This document shows positions 1 to 5,213 of a stretch of 5,213 bases of DNA, in pieces. The stretch is from 39-52-133 sp041488395. Its GTDB lineage: Bacteria > Pseudomonadota > Gammaproteobacteria > Burkholderiales > Gallionellaceae. Location of the stretch: positions 1-5,213 of the forward strand of contig JBGPPE010000177.1 of NCBI GenBank assembly GCA_041488395.1. Reading direction: 5' to 3'. The notes beneath the pieces were generated by a model. It worked only from the letters and a program-made list of their open reading frames with translations. It was not told the DNA's origin and made no database searches. The translations under genes and the position numbers were made by a program. Position 1 is the first letter of the stretch. Each line of letters begins with the position of its first letter.

Positions 1-42
1 GCGCCGCCACGCTTGTAAGACCCCGCAGCGCTGGCGACCATC
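1..42 (+). other. Interrupted 5' portion of the acyl-CoA synthetase gene (in-frame TAA at 16-18)
   Basis: In the synthetase frame, bases 1-18 read APPRL followed by TAA, and 19-42 read DPAALATI, which leads directly into the P-loop. DP..LATI before YTSGTTG is normal for this family, so homology clearly begins before the ATG at 43. Two explanations fit. One is a nonsense change, for example a GAA or CAA codon turned into TAA. The other is a one-base gain near 17-18: frame 3 reads AATLV up to base 17, and removing one A gives AATLVDPAALATI. If the upstream half is in frame 3, that frame ends at a TAA at 108-110. Only 18 bases are visible upstream, so the two cannot be separated here. Confidence 0.55.
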
Positions 43-1287
43 ATGTACACATCGGGAACGACGGGGCGCCCCAAGGGGGTCATGCTGTCCCATGCCAATA
101 TTGTGCATAACGCCTATGCCGCGGTCTCCACCTGCATTATCGGTGAAGGCGACACCATGTTGTCCTTCCTGCCGCTCTCGCATACATTCGAACGCACTGC
201 CGGCTACTACATGGCCATGATTGCGGGAGTGACCGTGGCCTATGCAAGATCAATCCCGATGCTGTCGGAAGACCTGCGCACCATACGCCCCACCTTGCTG
301 GTATCGGTGCCGCGTATCTATGAGCGTGTGTACGGGGCAATCCTGGCCAAACTGGCGGAAAGCCCGCGGCTGAAGCGTAAGCTGTTTGCCTTGGCGATCA
401 ACGTCGGCTGGCATCGTTTCGAGCGCCAGCAAGGCCGTGCAGCCTGGCACCCAAAACTGCTGCTGTGGCCGTTGCTCAATCAACTGGTCGCCAGCAAAGT
501 GATGGCGCGCCTGGGCGGCCGTTTGCGCCTGTCGGTAAGCGGCGGCGCGGCACTGCCCCCTGATGTATCGCGCGCTTTTATTGCACTGGGCCTGCCCATC
601 CTGCAAGGTTTTGGCATGACCGAGACCAGCCCGATCGTGAGCGTCAATCGCCTCGGCAACAATTACCCCGCCAGTGTAGGCACCCCGCTGGAAGGCATAT
701 CTGTGCGTATTGGCCCGCAGGATGCACTGCTGGTAAAGGGGCATGGCAACATGCTGGGCTACTGGAACAACCCGGAAGCGACGCGTGCCATTATCGACAA
801 AGATGGCTGGCTCAATACCGGCGACACGGCGCGCATCAGTGATACCGGCCACATCTACATTACCGGGCGCCTGAAAGAAATCATCGTGATGTCGAACGGA
901 GAAAAAGTACCGCCAGCCGACATGGAATTGCATATTCTGCGCGACTCCCTGTTTGACCAGGTGATGGTTCATGGTGAAGGACATCCGTTTCTGGTTGCTT
1001 TGGCAGTGGTCAACCCGGATGCATGGAAGCGTTTTGCCGAGCAGCTCGGGGTGCGGCCTGATATGCCCGAATCACTGCACGACTCGCGCGTTGAACAACA
1101 GGCGCTGGCGCGCATTGCCGACCAGATTGCCGAGTTTCCCGGCTATGCGCGCATACGCCGGGTCCATCTGCTGAATGAGCCCTGGACGATAGAGAGCGGC
1201 TTGTTGACGCCGACCCTTAAAATCAAGCGTGACCAGGTGGTAGCCCAATTTACAGACGAAATAAGGAGGCTTTATGTCGGCCATTGA
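43..1287 (+). CDS. Long-chain acyl-CoA synthetase (AMP-forming, FadD/FAA1-like), N-terminally incomplete
   Basis: This is the C-terminal part of an AMP-forming fatty acyl-CoA ligase, which activates a fatty acid with ATP through an acyl-adenylate and then transfers it to CoA. Visible motifs in order, numbered from the ATG at 43: the P-loop YTSGTTGRPKG (residues 2-12), the GFGMTETSP adenylate-binding motif (about 189-197), GWLNTGDTARI with the ribose-binding Asp (about 256-266), the hinge GRLKEIIVMSNGEKV (about 277-291), and the C-terminal LTPTLKIKR carrying the presumed catalytic Lys393. Family members are roughly 600 residues long, so about 180 or more N-terminal residues are absent. The ATG at 43 lies within the conserved P-loop block and is unlikely to be a native start. 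Family-like sequence continues in frame upstream (DPAALATI, 19-42) until a TAA at 16-18. The gene therefore either continues out of the window with a disruption at this point, or contains a sequence error. Its 3' end overlaps the thioesterase gene by 14 bases. The family call is firm; whether the protein is functional is unclear. Confidence 0.88.
   Translation: MYTSGTTGRPKGVMLSHANIVHNAYAAVSTCIIGEGDTMLSFLPLSHTFERTAGYYMAMIAGVTVAYARSIPMLSEDLRTIRPTLLVSVPRIYERVYGAILAKLAESPRLKRKLFALAINVGWHRFERQQGRAAWHPKLLLWPLLNQLVASKVMARLGGRLRLSVSGGAALPPDVSRAFIALGLPILQGFGMTETSPIVSVNRLGNNYPASVGTPLEGISVRIGPQDALLVKGHGNMLGYWNNPEATRAIIDKDGWLNTGDTARISDTGHIYITGRLKEIIVMSNGEKVPPADMELHILRDSLFDQVMVHGEGHPFLVALAVVNPDAWKRFAEQLGVRPDMPESLHDSRVEQQALARIADQIAEFPGYARIRRVHLLNEPWTIESGLLTPTLKIKRDQVVAQFTDEIRRLYVGH
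1263..1269 (+). promoter_or_regulatory. Ribosome binding site for the thioesterase, inside the synthetase coding region
   Basis: AAGGAGG lies four bases before the ATG at 1274 and is a near-perfect Shine-Dalgarno sequence. It sits within the last codons of the synthetase gene, so synthetase ribosomes pass over it before terminating at 1287. That arrangement suggests coupled translation. The site also supports 1274 as the thioesterase start. Confidence 0.8.
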
Positions 1288-1687
1288 TTCGAGTAAACCG
1301 CAGGTTTTTTTGCCTAAGCGCGAACCCACCTTGCGTGTGGTGGCGATGCCGTCAGACCTCAACTATGCCGGCGATGTGTTCGGCGGCTGGATCATGGGGC
1401 AGGTGGATGTCGCTGGCAGCATTCCCGCCCTGCATCGCGCCAGAGGGCGCGTGGTGACAGTGGCGGTGAATTCATTCGTGTTCAAGGAGCCCATCTTCAT
1501 GGGCGACATCGTCAGTTTCTACGCCGAGATCGTCAAGGTGGGCCACACCTCGATGACGGTCAGTGTGGATGTATACGCACAACGTGACCCTGCCAGACCG
1601 GTATGCGTCAAGGTTACGGAAGCCTGGCTGACCTATGTCGCGATCGACGAGGAGCGCAAGCCGCGCCCGGTTCCGCCGGCAGAGTGA
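1274..1687 (+). CDS. yciA: YciA-like acyl-CoA thioesterase, hotdog fold
   Basis: This 137-residue protein resembles the YciA/HI0827 group of cytosolic acyl-CoA thioesterases, which hydrolyse acyl-CoA to free acid and CoA and act as hexamers in characterised members. The diagnostic stretch is LRVVAMPSDLNYAGDVFGGW (residues 20-39), followed by MGQVDVAG, where Asp45 aligns with the catalytic Asp of HI0827 (Asp44 as I recall it). GRVVTVAVNSFVF and GDIVSFYAEIVKVG are the expected core strands. The C-terminal segment VTEAWLTYVAIDEERKPRPVP closes the domain. The length is normal for the family and the protein looks complete, with no signal peptide. The start at 1274 is chosen because of the strong ribosome binding site just upstream and because the conserved domain begins about 20 residues in. 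It overlaps the synthetase by 14 bases. In this operon it probably releases CoA from acyl-CoA when intermediates accumulate. The chain-length preference cannot be read from the sequence. Confidence 0.93.
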   Translation: MSAIDSSKPQVFLPKREPTLRVVAMPSDLNYAGDVFGGWIMGQVDVAGSIPALHRARGRVVTVAVNSFVFKEPIFMGDIVSFYAEIVKVGHTSMTVSVDVYAQRDPARPVCVKVTEAWLTYVAIDEERKPRPVPPAE

Positions 1688-1723
1688 ATGGAATTTGCAG
1701 GAAAATTTGATATTAATAACGAC

Positions 1724-1729
1724 AGGGGA
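1724..1729 (+). promoter_or_regulatory. Ribosome binding site deciding the FadL-family start at 1736
   Basis: AGGGGA lies six bases before the ATG at 1736, a normal spacing. An earlier in-frame ATG at 1688 directly abuts the thioesterase stop, but it would add 16 mostly polar residues in front of an otherwise textbook signal peptide. The site therefore favours 1736. Confidence 0.7.
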
Positions 1730-1735
1730 AAGTTC

Positions 1736-2992
1736 ATGAAGTTGAAGCAGAAAGCACTGGTATATTCGATGGCAATGGCATTGGCTGGAATAGCGGGCAC
1801 CGCCGCAGCATCCGGCTTTGCCCTTATCGAGCAGAGTGCCAGCGGATCGGGCAACGCCTACGCAGGCGGTGCCGCCAGTGCCGAGGATGCCAGCACGATC
1901 TTTTTCAATCCGGCCGGTATGAGCCGTTTGTCCGGCAAGCAGCTGACGGTGGCGGGGCATGCGCTCAAGCTCAAGGCGGATTTCGAGAACAAGGGCTCGG
2001 TGGCGGTTCCTACCGTACCAGCCGGCTCCGGCACTGCTGATGCCGGTGGCTGGGCGTTTGTCCCCGCTGGCCACTACGTGATGGAAATCAGCCCGCAAGT
2101 GCATGCCGGCATCGGCGTGTTCGCGCCGTTTGGCCTCAAGACCGAATATCAGGATGGCTGGATCGGCCGCTTCCAGGCGCTCAAATCCAGCATGGAAACC
2201 GTCAACATCAATCCTTCCATGTCCTACAAGTTGAGCGATGGATTCAGCATCGGTGCCGGCATCGACTACCAGACAGTCAAGGCTGAATTGACCAATGCGC
2301 GCCTGCTCGGCGCGGGTGTCGAGGGCCTGTCCAAAATGTCCGGGGATGATGCGGCCTGGGGCTACAACCTCGGCGCATTGATGAATCTGGATGCCAACAG
2401 CCGCATCGGCGTGTCCTATCGTTCCTCCATCGACTTCAAACTGAAAGGCAATGTTACCGTGACCGGCCCCACTGGCGCCCTGGTAGCCAGTTTGCCGGTG
2501 ACCTCCGATTTCAAGACACCGGACATCTGGTCCTTCAGCTACTTCCGCAGCGTGAACGAGCAGTGGGACGTGATGGCCGACCTCACCCGCACCGGCTGGA
2601 GCAGCTTCCAGGAGCTGCGCATCGTGGACAACACCGGCACCACACAATCGCTCACCCTGGAGAACTGGAGTAACACCTGGCGCGCCGCGCTGGGCGCCAG
2701 CTACCACTACAACCCGCAGTGGACGGCGCGCGTCGGCGTAGCCTTGGACCAGACCCCGATGACTGATGCCACCCGCACGGCGCGCATCCCCGATGAAGAC
2801 CGCCGCGAGATCGCGGTGGGCGGCCAGTACAAAATGGACAAGAGCAGTACCTGGGATGCGTCCTATGCCCACCTGTTCGTGAACAATTCCACCATCAATC
2901 AGGATCTCACCGCGGGCAGCGCCGGCCTGCTGTCCGGCAGCTACAGCAACAGCGTGGACATTATCAGCTTGCAGTACACGCACAACTTCTGA
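1736..2992 (+). CDS. fadL: OmpP1/FadL/TodX-family outer-membrane transporter for long-chain fatty acids or other hydrophobic compounds
   Basis: The product is an outer-membrane beta-barrel of 418 residues including its signal peptide, slightly shorter than E. coli FadL. Residues 1-25 form the signal peptide: basic MKLKQK, a hydrophobic core, then TAAA before the likely cut ahead of SGFAL. The mature N-terminus shows the family's hatch-domain signature: GFALIEQSASGSGNAYAG (27-44), then AEDASTIFFNPAGMSRL with the hallmark Asn58-Pro59-Ala60. The rest alternates polar and hydrophobic residues, as in barrel strands, and ends in ISLQYTHNF, a C-terminal Phe typical of BAM-recognised porins. FadL proteins pass hydrophobic ligands through a lateral opening in the barrel wall. 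Neighbouring acyl-CoA genes make fatty acids the likely ligand, but this family also carries aromatics, so substrate is an inference. It follows the thioesterase by 48 bases and precedes the fused beta-oxidation gene by 37 bases, with no terminator visible on either side. Confidence 0.92.
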   Translation: MKLKQKALVYSMAMALAGIAGTAAASGFALIEQSASGSGNAYAGGAASAEDASTIFFNPAGMSRLSGKQLTVAGHALKLKADFENKGSVAVPTVPAGSGTADAGGWAFVPAGHYVMEISPQVHAGIGVFAPFGLKTEYQDGWIGRFQALKSSMETVNINPSMSYKLSDGFSIGAGIDYQTVKAELTNARLLGAGVEGLSKMSGDDAAWGYNLGALMNLDANSRIGVSYRSSIDFKLKGNVTVTGPTGALVASLPVTSDFKTPDIWSFSYFRSVNEQWDVMADLTRTGWSSFQELRIVDNTGTTQSLTLENWSNTWRAALGASYHYNPQWTARVGVALDQTPMTDATRTARIPDEDRREIAVGGQYKMDKSSTWDASYAHLFVNNSTINQDLTAGSAGLLSGSYSNSVDIISLQYTHNF

Positions 2993-3014
2993 TGAACAGC
3001 CCGGCGGGGCAGGC

Positions 3015-3023
3015 AAGGGAGGG
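3015..3023 (+). promoter_or_regulatory. Ribosome binding site for the fused dehydrogenase/hydratase gene, flanked by a 10-base direct repeat
   Basis: AAGGGAGGG lies six bases before the ATG at 3030 and supports that start. GGGCAGGCAA occurs at 3007-3016 and again at 3021-3030, a 14-base period, so the ribosome binding site sits across the junction between the two copies. This may be a small local duplication. Confidence 0.7.
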
Positions 3024-3029
3024 CAGGCA

Positions 3030-5213
3030 ATGAGCAAAAATTTTTATATCCGCAAGGCAGCCGTGCTGGGCGCGGGAGTGATGGGGGCGCAGATCGCGGC
3101 GCACCTCACCAACGCCAATGTGGAAACCTTGCTGTTCGAGCTGCCTGCCAAAGAGGGCGATCCCAACGGCAATGTAAACCGTGCGCTGGCCGGCCTCGGC
3201 AAGCTGGAGCCCAGCCCCTTGTCATCTCCGGCCAAGCTGACCTTTATCCAGCCGGCCAATTACGAACAACATCTGGAACAGCTGCGCGATTGCGATCTGG
3301 TGATCGAAGCTATCGCCGAGCGCATCGACTGGAAATCCGACCTCTATCGCAAAGTGGCTCCATTTCTGGGCGAGCACACCATTTTTGCCAGCAACACCTC
3401 CGGCCTTTCCATCAATACGCTGGCCGCTGCCTTTCCGGAAGCGTTGCGCCACCGCTTCTGCGGCGTGCACTTCTTCAACCCGCCGCGCTACATGCACCTG
3501 GTTGAGCTGATCCCGTGCAAGGGCACCGATGCCATGCTGCTCGACCAGCTGGAAAGTTTCCTAGTTTCCACGCTGGGCAAGGGCGTGGTGCGCGCGAAAG
3601 ACACGCCCAACTTTATCGCCAACCGCATCGGGGTGTTTTCCATGCTCGCCACCAAATACCATGCACAAGCCTTCGGCCTCGGCTTTGACACGGTGGATGC
3701 GCTCACCGGGCGCTACCTCGGGCGGCCCAAGAGTGCCACCTTCCGCACCCTCGATGTGGTCGGGCTGGATGTGTTTGCGCATGTGGTCAACACCATGCGC
3801 GAAAACCTCAGCGACGATGCCTGGCACAAGCACTTTGAATTGCCCGACTGGTTTGGCCGTCTGGTTGATCAGGGCGCCCTGGGGCAAAAAACCAAACGCG
3901 GCATCTACCAGAAAATCGGCAAAGAGATCCACGTACTGGATTTGCACACCAACACCTACAAGCTGTCGCAGGGCAAGGCCGACGACGCGGTGAAGGATAT
4001 CCTGCGCGAGCGCGACTGGGCGGTGAAACTGGCCAGGCTGCGCGCGAGCAAGCATCCGCAGGCGCAGTTCCTGTGGTCGGTGTTCCGCGACACCTTCCAT
4101 TACTGCGCGCTGCAACTGGAGAGCATCGCCGACAACGCGCGCGACCTGGACATGGCGGTGCGCTGGGGTTTCGGCTGGGACAACGGCCCCTTTGAAATCT
4201 GGCAGGCGGCCGGCTGGCAGGAAGTAACCAGCTGGATCAATGCCGACATCGTAGCCGGCAAGACCATGGCCGGTGTGCACCTGCCCGACTGGGTGGAAGA
4301 GCATGGCCGCACCGGGGTGCACAGCGCACAGGGCTCCTACGCCCCGGCCTATCACGACATGCGCCCGCGCTCCACCTTGCCGGTATACCAGCGCCAGCTC
4401 TATCCCGATCGCCTGCTCGGCGAAAGCGCGGTATACGGTGAGACCGTATTCGAAACCGACGAAATCCGCATGTGGCACAGCGGCGACGGCATCGCCATCC
4501 TCAGCTTCAAGAGCAAGATGCACACCATCAGCAACGAAGTGCTGGATGGCATCCTGCGCGCGGTGGACGAGGCCGAAGCTGGCTACAAGGCCCTGGTGCT
4601 GTGGCAGACCGAGCCGCCATTCTCGGCCGGTGCCAACCTGCTGCAGCTGATGCAAGGCCTGCAGGATGGCGCGGAGGTTGCATCCAGCGGCCTGCTTGCC
4701 AAGCTCAAGAGCGCCGTGCAGCGCGTCAAATATACCGTGGCGGGCGGCGGTGGCCTGGGCGAAGTGCTTAACGCCGCCACCGGCAACGTGCTGCGCGTGG
4801 AAGACGTCGTGGCCAAATTTCAGCAGGTATCGCAACGCCTGAAATACGCCAGCGTGCCCACCATCGCCGCCATTGATGGCCTGGCGCTGGGTGGTGGCTG
4901 CGAGTTTTCCATCCACTGCAGCAAAATCGTCGCCACCCTGGAAAGCTACATCGGCCTGGTCGAAGTCGGCGTCGGCCTGCTGCCTGCCGGCGGCGGCTGC
5001 AAGGAAATGGCGCTGCGCGCAGCACAGGACGCCAAAGGCGGCGAAGTCTTCCCCTTCCTCAAACGTTACTTCCAGAACATCGCCATGGGTGAAGTGGCCA
5101 AGAGCGCCGAAATGGCGCGCGAGATGGGCTACCTGCGGCAATCAGACCGCATCGTGCTCAACCGCTTTGAGCTGCTGCACATTGCCAAACAGGAAGCACT
5201 GGCACTGAACGCC
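3030..5213 (+). CDS. Fused 3-hydroxyacyl-CoA dehydrogenase / enoyl-CoA hydratase, FadN-type, 3' end outside the window
   Basis: This bifunctional beta-oxidation enzyme should hydrate trans-2-enoyl-CoA and oxidise L-3-hydroxyacyl-CoA with NAD+. The frame is open from 3030 to the window edge (728 codons). FadN-type proteins are near 790-800 residues, so roughly 60-75 are missing. The NAD-binding Rossmann domain (about 9-185) has VLGAGVMGAQ with Gly14, Gly16 and Gly19. The dehydrogenase catalytic pair is His147 in HFFNPP and Glu159 in LVELI, with SNTS (121-124) and KDTPNFIANR (Asn198) also conserved. A dehydrogenase C-terminal domain follows to about 290, and a second such domain contains WGFGWDNGPFEIW (379-391). 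The crotonase domain starts near 475, with oxyanion-hole motifs FSAGANL (531-537) and LGGGCE (620-625). Its catalytic glutamates appear to be Glu625 and Glu645 (GLVEVGVG), 20 residues apart as in enoyl-CoA hydratase. The domain order is the reverse of FadB. About 40 extra residues lie between the oxyanion motifs (see the repeat feature). All recognised catalytic residues are present. Confidence 0.95.
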   Translation, partial: MSKNFYIRKAAVLGAGVMGAQIAAHLTNANVETLLFELPAKEGDPNGNVNRALAGLGKLEPSPLSSPAKLTFIQPANYEQHLEQLRDCDLVIEAIAERIDWKSDLYRKVAPFLGEHTIFASNTSGLSINTLAAAFPEALRHRFCGVHFFNPPRYMHLVELIPCKGTDAMLLDQLESFLVSTLGKGVVRAKDTPNFIANRIGVFSMLATKYHAQAFGLGFDTVDALTGRYLGRPKSATFRTLDVVGLDVFAHVVNTMRENLSDDAWHKHFELPDWFGRLVDQGALGQKTKRGIYQKIGKEIHVLDLHTNTYKLSQGKADDAVKDILRERDWAVKLARLRASKHPQAQFLWSVFRDTFHYCALQLESIADNARDLDMAVRWGFGWDNGPFEIWQAAGWQEVTSWINADIVAGKTMAGVHLPDWVEEHGRTGVHSAQGSYAPAYHDMRPRSTLPVYQRQLYPDRLLGESAVYGETVFETDEIRMWHSGDGIAILSFKSKMHTISNEVLDGILRAVDEAEAGYKALVLWQTEPPFSAGANLLQLMQGLQDGAEVASSGLLAKLKSAVQRVKYTVAGGGGLGEVLNAATGNVLRVEDVVAKFQQVSQRLKYASVPTIAAIDGLALGGGCEFSIHCSKIVATLESYIGLVEVGVGLLPAGGGCKEMALRAAQDAKGGEVFPFLKRYFQNIAMGEVAKSAEMAREMGYLRQSDRIVLNRFELLHIAKQEALALNA
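4626..4847 (+). repeat. Apparent 38-residue internal tandem duplication in the crotonase domain
   Basis: Within the fused enzyme, residues 533-568 and 571-606 match at a constant offset of 38. Identical pairs are Ala533/571, Gly534/572, Leu538/576, Gly547/585, Ala557/595, Lys558/596, Gln564/602, Arg565/603, Lys567/605 and Tyr568/606. The clearest part is QRVKYT (564-569) against QRLKYA (602-607). Each copy runs from an Ala-Gly turn to a QRxKY helix end. The spacing from SAGAN to LGGGCE is about 87 residues, against roughly 45 in classical crotonases, so an extra unit of this size would explain the difference. The DNA copies have diverged, so any duplication is old. Low-complexity helix similarity is the alternative explanation. 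Confidence 0.45.

Noticed and set aside
250..984. Minus-strand open frame of about 244 codons opposite the acyl-CoA synthetase
   Set aside because: It is fully covered by ligase motifs on the plus strand and has no recognisable family features or ribosome binding site that I could see.
1695..1716. Possible promoter in the gap before the FadL-family gene (TTGCAG and TATTAA)
   Set aside because: The two elements are only about 10 bases apart instead of about 17, and no better -35 lies at the right distance. Short gaps favour read-through from upstream.
2993..3029. Possible terminator or regulator site between the FadL-family gene and the fused enzyme gene
   Set aside because: There is no inverted repeat followed by a T-run. 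The stretch is explained by a ribosome binding site and a short direct repeat.
1472..3037. Long open frame of about 521 codons on the minus strand opposite the thioesterase and FadL genes
   Set aside because: It lies opposite two well-supported genes, its translation shows no recognisable domain, and it is rich in Ala, Gly, His and Val, as expected for the complement of GC-rich coding DNA.
3561..5141. Long open frame of about 526 codons on the minus strand opposite the fused dehydrogenase/hydratase gene
   Set aside because: The plus-strand frame carries every catalytic motif of a known family. The antisense translation has biased composition and no motif, so it is a shadow of codon bias.
1..5213. 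Search for RNA genes, CRISPR repeats, insertion sequences or phage-like genes
   Set aside because: Coding sequence of four fatty-acid genes fills nearly the whole window, and no repeat array, tRNA-like fold or transposase motif was seen. There is no sign of an undescribed defence or mobile system here.

Overview
The window holds four consecutive plus-strand genes with almost no space between them, and all four concern uptake, activation or oxidation of fatty acids. Base composition is moderately GC-rich. The gene content suggests a Gram-negative proteobacterium, since there is an outer-membrane FadL-type porin with a signal peptide and a C-terminal Phe. The set FadD-like ligase, YciA-like thioesterase, FadL and FadN-type fused beta-oxidation enzyme, in this order, looks betaproteobacterial to me. 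That placement is an inference from family resemblance, not a computed one.

Layout: (1) from the left edge to 1287, the C-terminal two thirds of a long-chain acyl-CoA synthetase. Its N-terminal part lies outside the window, and its frame is interrupted by a stop codon at 16-18, just before the ATP-binding P-loop. (2) 1274-1687, a YciA-like hotdog acyl-CoA thioesterase whose start overlaps the synthetase end by 14 bases. (3) 1736-2992, an OmpP1/FadL-family outer-membrane transporter. (4) From 3030 past the right edge, a fused 3-hydroxyacyl-CoA dehydrogenase/enoyl-CoA hydratase with the dehydrogenase first and the crotonase domain last (FadN order, the reverse of FadB). About 728 codons are visible and the C-terminus is missing.

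The genes form a coherent fatty-acid pathway. FadL brings fatty acids across the outer membrane, the ligase makes acyl-CoA, and the fused enzyme carries out the hydration and NAD-dependent oxidation steps. The thioesterase can release CoA and so limit acyl-CoA build-up. The gaps are 48 and 37 bases, with no convincing terminator or promoter, so the group is probably one operon whose promoter lies upstream of the window. A thiolase and an acyl-CoA dehydrogenase would be expected downstream, but they are not visible.

No RNA gene, mobile element, CRISPR array or prophage sign was seen. The two points most worth a second look are the interrupted reading frame at the left edge and an apparent 38-residue internal duplication inside the crotonase domain of the last gene.
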